DNA from: Calocera cornea HHB12733
Lineage: Eukaryota > Basidiomycota > Dacrymycetes > Dacrymycetales > Dacrymycetaceae
Length of the DNA stretch: 64,000 nucleotides
Direction of reading: 5' to 3'
Assembly (NCBI GenBank): GCA_001632435.1
Contig: KV424012.1
Coordinates: forward strand, 58,828-122,827
The notes under the pieces are model-generated. The model worked only from the letters and a program-made list of their open reading frames with translations, was not told the DNA's origin and did no database searches. Made by a program: the position numbers and the translations under genes. Below, in pieces: positions 57,905 through 64,000 of this stretch (position 1 is its first letter; the number at the start of each line of letters is the position of its first letter).

Positions 57905-59740
57905 CTAGCCCTCCTCCTCCAGCTCCCGCCCCCTCGGCACAGGCGTATCCAGCTCCATCTCCAGCACCAGCTCCGCGCTCCCGCCCCAGCCCGAGCCAGA
58001 GCCCGAGCCCGAGCCAGAAGCAGAGCCAGACGCAGGAACGCCCACGCTGCCCCATTCGCTCCCCCCCGCCGCGCTCCCGAGCCTCGTCCGACCGCGCCCG
58101 CTCCCGGGGAGAGAGGCCATGCTCGCCCCTGCGCTTGAACCTGCTCCTGCTCCTGCGCCAGGGCCAGGGCCGTCCGCGCCCGCGCCCGGCCCGTCCGTAT
58201 AGCTCGCCCGGCGACCGTGCAGGCTCGTGCTGCCGTCCCGGAGCGAGCGGGAGCCAGCAGGGCCGTCGGGCGTCCCCTCCCCGCCCGCGTCCCTGTTGCC
58301 CTCTTCAGCTTTAGGCGTCCCCCCCTCCCCCTCCCCTTCCGCCCGCAGCTCATGCGCAGGCTCCTGCTCCTGCTCCTGCTCCGGCCCGTGCGGAGACAGA
58401 GGCAGAGCAGTGTCCGCCCTCCCACGGGGCGGCCCGCCCATCGACTCCTCCGGCTCGCCCCTCTCCCTCTCCCGCGCATGCCCAATCGGCACGCTCTCGC
58501 TGTCCCCGTCCCCGTCCCCGTCCCCCTCGCCCTCGCCCTCCCCAAACGCCTCTCTGCCCTCAGCGTCCCCGTCCGCATCCTCCGCATACCCCTCCCCCTC
58601 GCCCCTGCCCTCCCCCGCCTCGCTCGCCTCCCCAGGGCCCAGCCACGTCCCCGTCGTCCCGAGGGTGAACTCGGTCCTCTCCGTCCCCCAGCTGCCCCTC
58701 CTACTGCGCGGCTTGATGGCGCGCATACTGGCGCTCCCGTCCTCCGCCTCGCCCTCCTCGCCGTCCCCCTCGCCCTCGCCCTCGAGCCGCGAAGCAGGGT
58801 AGAACGAGCCCGCCCCGCGGCCCCCCGCAGTCGTACTGGCGAGCGTGAGGATGCTGGCGTTGTCCTGGGCCGCGCCGTTCAGGTCCGGGTTGCGCGAGGG
58901 GTTCGGCTGCGAGTAGCGCGGCGCCCGCGCTTTCTGCAGCTGCAGCAGCTTGTCCCCTGGGCTGAGCGTGTCCCCCGCCCCGGCCCCCGCCCCCGCCCCG
59001 GCGCCGGCGGGCAGGGGCTGCGTGGGCGTGGGCGGGACGGAGATGGACATGGTCCCGCTCGGGGTTGGGCTGCTGGGAGGCAGGTGGGAGAAGTGGATGC
59101 TGGGTGCTGTGCCGGTGTGGGCTGTGCCCCTGCCGCCCCCCGTGGCAGAGTCGATGGAGAGGAGCGTGGTGGGCTTTGTACTGGCGGAGATGGCGAAGCT
59201 GCTGCCTCTGAGGGAGCTCGGGTGGCCGGTCGAGCCCGAGCGGACGGACATGCTCGAGTAGGTGTGGCGGCTCGGGGCGGGGCTGGGCGGGGAGGTGGGC
59301 GGCAGCGGGCGCGTGGACGCGTCGTCGTCCGCCGACTCGTGCGTCGGCGGGTAGTCGCTCCCCGGGGCGGGGGAGTGGCGGCCGGAGAGGGAGGCGGTGG
59401 CGGCTGTGGTGGCGGTGGTGTTTGTGAGGGGGCGGGGGCGGCGGGGAGGGTAGGCGTCGAGCGGGGTGGCGTTGGTGTTGCTATTCCCCTGGGGTCCGAG
59501 GGGGTGGTACCTTGCGTTTGGCTGACCTGCGAGCCGTGCGGTGACGGAGGAGGCGGTTGCTGTCGGGGAGGGGAGGGCGCTGCTGGCGCGGCGGGCGGAG
59601 GCGAGCTTGCGCTGCAGCCAGGTGAGGATGGGCTTCCCGCGGGAGGGCAGGCGGGGCTGCGGGTGGGAGGGCGGGGCGGCGGCGGTGTGCGGGTCGTATG
59701 GCGCGGGCGAGTGCGGCGGGTAGCTCGACACCGCTGCCAT
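57905..59740 (-). CDS. Intronless low-complexity Gly/Ser/Glu-rich protein, 611 residues
   Basis: Single uninterrupted frame from ATG 59740 (MAAVSSYPPHSPAPYDP) to TAG 57905. A more ordered N-terminal patch (SRGKPILTWLQRKLASARRA) is followed by long disordered sequence. This has Ser/Pro/Thr-rich parts, a GAGAGAGAGAGD run, acidic Gly-Glu-Asp repeats (GEGEGEGDGDGDGD) and a GSGSGSGSGSGWGG stretch near the end. Short patches such as SIHFSHLPPSSPTP and DNASILTLASTTAGGRGAGS look conserved-type. No enzymatic domain or membrane segment. The long GC-rich open frame on the opposite strand is a composition artefact. The Helitron 3' end lies 250 bases upstream of the start. Function unknown. Confidence 0.6.
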   Translation of the reverse strand: MAAVSSYPPHSPAPYDPHTAAAPPSHPQPRLPSRGKPILTWLQRKLASARRASSALPSPTATASSVTARLAGQPNARYHPLGPQGNSNTNATPLDAYPPRRPRPLTNTTATTAATASLSGRHSPAPGSDYPPTHESADDDASTRPLPPTSPPSPAPSRHTYSSMSVRSGSTGHPSSLRGSSFAISASTKPTTLLSIDSATGGGRGTAHTGTAPSIHFSHLPPSSPTPSGTMSISVPPTPTQPLPAGAGAGAGAGAGDTLSPGDKLLQLQKARAPRYSQPNPSRNPDLNGAAQDNASILTLASTTAGGRGAGSFYPASRLEGEGEGDGEEGEAEDGSASMRAIKPRSRRGSWGTERTEFTLGTTGTWLGPGEASEAGEGRGEGEGYAEDADGDAEGREAFGEGEGEGDGDGDGDSESVPIGHARERERGEPEESMGGPPRGRADTALPLSPHGPEQEQEQEPAHELRAEGEGEGGTPKAEEGNRDAGGEGTPDGPAGSRSLRDGSTSLHGRRASYTDGPGAGADGPGPGAGAGAGSSAGASMASLPGSGRGRTRLGSAAGGSEWGSVGVPASGSASGSGSGSGSGWGGSAELVLEMELDTPVPRGRELEEEG

Positions 59741-59989
59741 CGTCGTCGGTCGTGGGCGTGCGAGTACGGTGGGTGACCCGGGCGTGGGGTGGCGGTTGGG
59801 AGAGGGCGAGAGCAGCGTCGATCAACGATCAACGATCAACGTGCAGCCCATGCCCACCCTGCCTCTTCTCTTTCTGCGCCACCGACGCCACCCAGCTTCT
59901 CCGCCCGGAGCCGAGCGGGCGAATAGGAGCCACGCAAGGGCAGCGCGTGACGCGGTGGGGACGCGTCGTGCACGGGGGTGATATGGTAA

Positions 59990-62900
59990 CTAGGGTAACC
60001 CGTCTCGCTTCGCTCATCTGTCTCCGTTTTCAGCAAAGAATTAAATTGTCAAATTCATGGTGATAATATGTACTCTGTGGGGATCAAGAAAGAATTGTAA
60101 GGACTTCGGGATATACAATGTTTGGAGTAATATCTTTTGGAACACCAGCAGGCTGTGGAGGAAGGAGGACTTTCACTGCATAGGCACTGGTACAGCGTGA
60201 CAGTGCTACATAGAGCTGACCATGAGAGAAGGCTGGCATCCTGAGATCTAGCCCCACATGTGCAACTGACTGACCTTGGGACTTGTTGATTGTCATTGCA
60301 AAGGCCAAGCGCACTGGAAACTGTCGGCGTCTCATGGTAAATGGCAAGTCATCTTCGGATGGAATGAGGGTGATGCGTGGGATGAATGTTGTATCCCCAT
60401 GGTGGTCTCCGCCAAGAATGCGAACCTCCAAGACACGGTTGGCAGCACGCATGAGTCGCATCCGTGTTCCATTACATAGTCCATCTCCAGGTGCAAGGTT
60501 GCGCATCAAAATGAGGGGACTTCCTTCTTTTGTCTGAAGCTTGCTGAGTGGCAGTCCAGGTATCTTGAGTGAATTGAGATATTCCACTGGAATATCCATT
60601 GGTGCTTCTGCATTTGGCTCCTCAACTACAGAGTCCGCAGAGAGGAAGGTCATGTCTTCACCTGGTTGGAGCTTGAGAATCTCATCATTGAGGGTATCCA
60701 CATCTGTGTTCCTTGCTGCCAAGATGGTACGATTCTGAAAATATTCATCACCTGCTGGACCTGAAAATGCTGGGTTCTTGATATCACGATAGATAGCTGA
60801 GATGAGATCTTCAGGCTGGTGGCCACATAGCATGCCATCTCGAAGCTTGATAGTTCCATCATCTTGTGTTGCATGTCCACTTCCTACTTCAAGCAGCCAG
60901 GCAGCAAATGCCACATTCTCTGGGTCTGCTGCATCCAGACGCATGTTTTGGGTGAGATGTAAGACTTGCATGTTGCGCCAGAGGTAAGAGCGCTGCATGC
61001 ATGCATCTACCACATCTTCCCTTTCTCCATGGGCAACCACTGGCAGGGTTTGTTGCCAGTCTCCTCCAAACACCATGGTCATTCCACCAAAGGGAATATC
61101 AGGCTTGCTGCGGATGTCACGTAAGGTTCGGTCCACTGCTTCAATACAGTATCTGTGCTGTGCTGTTGCTTCATCCCATATTGTGATAGAGGCCTTTTGG
61201 AGCATAGCAGCCAATATTCCATTCTTTGGGATATTGCAGGTGGAGTTGTCCAAGGCAGGAATTGGAATCTTGAACATGGAGTGAGCTGTGCGGCCACCAG
61301 GAAGGAGAACTGCCGCTATCCCTGAAGATGCAACACAGAGAACAATCTTGCCCTGTGCACGGAGCTCAGCACAGACTGCCTTGTAGACAAATGTTTTGCC
61401 TGTTCCCCCTGGCCCTTGTAGCCAGAAGGTGCCCCCAATCTCTGTATGCTGGATGATTGTGTCAAAAGCAACTCGCTGCTCCTGATTCATGTTGTTCTTC
61501 ATTCTTGCAGCATCTGCAGCCAGCTGTGGCTGATCATAGTCAAGCTGTTCTGCAATGAGGCGGTTGCCATCTATTGCCAGGCGCTCCACCCAGTTGGTTT
61601 GGAAAGCTGGAAATTCACCAGAATATTTTGCATCCATCAAACTGGCTCCTTGCTTTTGCATGTGCTGATCAATGAGGAAGAGACCATAATCCAAGGCATC
61701 CTCCATTGTCATTGTTGGATGGTTGCGCTGCAGGCGTCGAAGCAGATCATCACAAAGCTTGTCCTTGAATAGGGTCCATAGGGCTCCAGGTTCGCTGGGG
61801 TTGCAATGCTGGAGCATCATGACAAAGAGAAGTCTAAGCTGATGGCCAGTTTGCATAAGGCCTGCTTCCTCCAGGCATTCTCTCCATTCCTGATCATCCT
61901 CCAACAGTCCCAACGCACTGCAGGCTGCTTTAAAAGTGGGATGCACCACATCACGCACTGTCCGAAGCTCCTCAAAGGATGTTGGGCCAGGTACATGTGC
62001 CAGGAGTGTGCGCAAGTAGAACCGCTCCCCAGCTGTTGGCTGAACAAAGTTCATCCGGCCAATAGCTCCTCCCTTCTCCCTCTCCTGCCATTTTTTGCCA
62101 TTTGGCTTCCAAACAAAATGCCATGGACACTCTTGATAGGTATACTTTGCAGCGGCAGGGCCCCAACTTGTGTTGAACTCGAAGAAGGCGGTAAGCTTTG
62201 TGCGTGCATTAGCACCACGTTCCACAACATTCTGGAGCCGATCATTTTCATCAAAATAGATGAGCTGTTCTCCAGGAAGGTGGATGGGTAGGCGGTAGAC
62301 AGAGGGTTTTTCTTCATGCATTGGGAAGCTGAACAGGCGCCAGACTGCTTCCATGGGACCAACATAGCGTGCATCAAGATAGCTCTTGACCTCATCGATG
62401 ATCTCCAGTGTCACCCGGTCATGACCCTTATACACATACTTGTGGATGTACTTGACAGCACCAACAGTAAAGCAGAACTCGGCATTGCAATGTGCCTTGA
62501 TGCGTACCAGCAGATTCCTGAAGCCAGTCAGTAAAATTTTGTAGTGTGGTGGGTGCACACACTTGGGATATGGTATTACCCATCTATTATCCAATTTGAC
62601 TCCACGCTTCTCCACATAGCGTCCATTGTCTGGCCGGTGCAGTTGAACAAAGGAATCGGCATCCATGTGTGTCTCTGAGGAGAAAGCTTTTGGAAAATGC
62701 TTCTCACATTTTCCACCAAGCTTCTTCATGCATGGGGCATCTGGGAAGGCTGGACCACAGGGGCCATGCACCATATGTGCTGTGACCAAATCATACAGCT
62801 CTGGGTTTTCTTCACGAAGAGGTAGCTCAGCGGAGATGTGCAAGTCAACCTCTTGTGGAGTACGCAGCTTGGAGGATTGCTTCAGAAAGATCAAGAGGTG

Positions 62901-64000
62901 CATGTGGGGTAGACCCCGCTTCTGGTACTCAATTGTGTATACCCTGCCTCCAGTTTCTCCAAACAGATTTTCCTTGAAGATGAGCCGAAGTACTTCCTTC
63001 CTCTTGAGGTTGAATACACGTGCCACCAACTCTGGGCGGTCTGCAGCAGTCTGTCCTGGTAGGAGGTTCTCCTCAATCTCATGCCACTTTGGATTTGCTG
63101 TCATGGTGAGGAAGATATCTGGTCGGCCTGCATGCCGAACAATAGCCATGGAGTCTTGATAGAGTTGGTGCATAGCACGGGGACTGGTAGGATGTGTTGC
63201 AGGCAGTATTACCCGTCGACCCATGTTGGAAAGGTTGTGATCATGATCATGCTGTGCAGCCGCATCCACCAAGCCATTGTAAAGATCTGCCCGTATTGTC
63301 TTCTGGTTGCGCTCAACCCAAAAGAGCCGACTCTGCTCTACAGATGCCCATGCATCCACAATGAACTGCTGGAAGAGGCGGCCACACATGAACAGATGAC
63401 GTGCCCAATCCAAGTTGCGGAAATGGAGGCGATACCGGTAGTAGTCCTGTTCGCTGACATTTGTTCTGTGTTGTGCATCTTGAGGCATGTCACCATTCTC
63501 CCCCCCCTCCCCCTCCTCCTCCTGTTGTTGTTCTTCTTCTCCTTGGTGCCCCTCCACCTCCTCTTGGGCTCCTTCTGGTGCTGCACCACCACCCTGGATT
63601 GCCTGGTCTGCCCGTGGAAGCTCGTAATACCAGCCATGCTCTCCATTTGGAAATGCCAGCACATAATGCAGTGGCATATAAGCAGGATCACCTGTCCGCA
63701 TGGGCTGGAGATGCCCATCAGTTCGGTTGTGCAGCACAACATCCCGATACTGGTTGGAATCAGCATTTGGGATGATAACTGCAACTTCCTCCACAGTTGG
63801 CATATTATAGCGCCTCGGGTCCTTGCGTGGGTCCACATGCAGGCGCACTGATACCACTTCATTGGGTCGGCCAGCTGCCCGGTTTCGCTCCTCCTCTTCC
63901 TTCAGCACCTCAAAGGCATGCTTGTAGAGCCGGGCATATACATGGGTCTCTTGCAGCATTTGCCCCAGCTCCCAGATGATTTGTGGCTTTAGGTTCGGAT
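59990..64000 (-). mobile_element. Helitron, 3' part (continues beyond right edge)
   Basis: Rolling-circle transposon read on the minus strand. The RepHel gene ends at 60084. About 90 bases further, the element appears to end with CTAG at 59993-59990, followed by T on that strand, as expected for Helitron 3' ends (CTRR, insertion at A|T). A small GGGTTACCC palindrome precedes it. Sequence inside is AT-richer than the neighbouring gene. The 5' end (TC) is outside the window. Confidence 0.75.
60084..64000 (-). CDS. Helitron RepHel protein (Rep nuclease + Pif1-like helicase), N-terminus outside
   Basis: Open without interruption from the right edge to the stop at 60084, over 1,300 residues visible. 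The Helitron_like_N/Rep part contains the HUH nuclease motif in KRGLPHMHLLIFLK (HMH at 62898-62906) and the tyrosine motif KYIHKYVYKGHDR (about 62,425-62,460). The C-terminal Pif1/SF1 helicase has Walker A GPGGTGKTFVYKAV (about 61,391-61,420), IWDEATAQHR (Walker B), GGDWQQTLPV, and the late helicase motifs INKSQGQSVAHVGLDLR and LYVALSRCTS. The frame remains open with all motifs intact, so the copy may be autonomous and young. The visible reading continues upstream of Met 63959 (PNLKPQIIWELGQ), so that Met is not the start. No introns, AT-rich codon use unlike host genes. Confidence 0.93.
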   Translation of the reverse strand, partial: PNLKPQIIWELGQMLQETHVYARLYKHAFEVLKEEEERNRAAGRPNEVVSVRLHVDPRKDPRRYNMPTVEEVAVIIPNADSNQYRDVVLHNRTDGHLQPMRTGDPAYMPLHYVLAFPNGEHGWYYELPRADQAIQGGGAAPEGAQEEVEGHQGEEEQQQEEEGEGGENGDMPQDAQHRTNVSEQDYYRYRLHFRNLDWARHLFMCGRLFQQFIVDAWASVEQSRLFWVERNQKTIRADLYNGLVDAAAQHDHDHNLSNMGRRVILPATHPTSPRAMHQLYQDSMAIVRHAGRPDIFLTMTANPKWHEIEENLLPGQTAADRPELVARVFNLKRKEVLRLIFKENLFGETGGRVYTIEYQKRGLPHMHLLIFLKQSSKLRTPQEVDLHISAELPLREENPELYDLVTAHMVHGPCGPAFPDAPCMKKLGGKCEKHFPKAFSSETHMDADSFVQLHRPDNGRYVEKRGVKLDNRWVIPYPKCVHPPHYKILLTGFRNLLVRIKAHCNAEFCFTVGAVKYIHKYVYKGHDRVTLEIIDEVKSYLDARYVGPMEAVWRLFSFPMHEEKPSVYRLPIHLPGEQLIYFDENDRLQNVVERGANARTKLTAFFEFNTSWGPAAAKYTYQECPWHFVWKPNGKKWQEREKGGAIGRMNFVQPTAGERFYLRTLLAHVPGPTSFEELRTVRDVVHPTFKAACSALGLLEDDQEWRECLEEAGLMQTGHQLRLLFVMMLQHCNPSEPGALWTLFKDKLCDDLLRRLQRNHPTMTMEDALDYGLFLIDQHMQKQGASLMDAKYSGEFPAFQTNWVERLAIDGNRLIAEQLDYDQPQLAADAARMKNNMNQEQRVAFDTIIQHTEIGGTFWLQGPGGTGKTFVYKAVCAELRAQGKIVLCVASSGIAAVLLPGGRTAHSMFKIPIPALDNSTCNIPKNGILAAMLQKASITIWDEATAQHRYCIEAVDRTLRDIRSKPDIPFGGMTMVFGGDWQQTLPVVAHGEREDVVDACMQRSYLWRNMQVLHLTQNMRLDAADPENVAFAAWLLEVGSGHATQDDGTIKLRDGMLCGHQPEDLISAIYRDIKNPAFSGPAGDEYFQNRTILAARNTDVDTLNDEILKLQPGEDMTFLSADSVVEEPNAEAPMDIPVEYLNSLKIPGLPLSKLQTKEGSPLILMRNLAPGDGLCNGTRMRLMRAANRVLEVRILGGDHHGDTTFIPRITLIPSEDDLPFTMRRRQFPVRLAFAMTINKSQGQSVAHVGLDLRMPAFSHGQLYVALSRCTSAYAVKVLLPPQPAGVPKDITPNIVYPEVLTILS

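Noticed and set aside
58217..59776. 519-codon open frame on the plus strand opposite the 611-residue gene
   Set aside because: No Met-anchored conserved patch and an Arg/Pro/Gly composition typical of antisense reading of GC-rich sequence. The minus-strand frame has a sensible Met start and patches such as GKPILTWLQRKL.

Overview
This window is nuclear DNA from a filamentous basidiomycete, most likely an Agaricomycete. Genes are dense and on both strands. Most are cut by many short GT-AG introns of about 50-60 bases, exons are GC-rich, and the recognisable proteins are fungal (PHO81, TAD1, UTP23, GPC1, COX15, LYS12, AP-3 mu). No prokaryotic operon, CRISPR array or rRNA is present, and I found no tRNA gene.

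Layout. 1-16 kb holds housekeeping genes: a partial PEX12, PHO81 (phosphate sensing), an Efm6-like lysine methyltransferase, a LisH protein, TAD1 (tRNA deaminase), UTP23 (ribosome biogenesis), GPC1 (glycerophosphocholine acyltransferase) and an alpha/beta-hydrolase-fold protein that lacks its nucleophile serine. 16-18.4 kb carries a Crp1/Mdg1-like protein with an AMPK-type glycogen-binding module fused to about ten helical repeats. 18.4-26.7 kb is gene-poor, with one low-complexity protein and one F-box/LRR-like protein. 26.7-43.4 kb is dense again: AP-3 mu, mitochondrial SSB RIM1, HBS1 (ribosome rescue GTPase), a pyridine nucleotide-disulfide oxidoreductase broken by a transposon, a mitochondrial BolA protein divergent from COX15 (haem A synthase), proteasome subunit alpha-6 and an amidase.

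43.4-57.5 kb behaves like an accessory region. It contains three members (A, B, C) of a small protein family that I cannot assign to anything known. Each is about 190-210 residues, with a C-x2-C-x(11-14)-H-x-C motif, a conserved Trp-containing helix, one intron at exactly the same place and phase, and a TATA box 65-120 bases upstream of the ATG. The ARL1/LYS12 housekeeping pair sits between members B and C. The right end holds a low-complexity protein gene and, just upstream of its start, the 3' part of a large Helitron with an open RepHel gene that runs off the window.

Two results stand out. The first is the A/B/C family, the best candidate for an undescribed system. The second is a ~400-base Mutator-like miniature element in the oxidoreductase gene: it has long imperfect terminal inverted repeats, a perfect 10-base target-site duplication and internal TTAGGG-like repeats. 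Removing it with one copy of the duplication rejoins the reading frame exactly.
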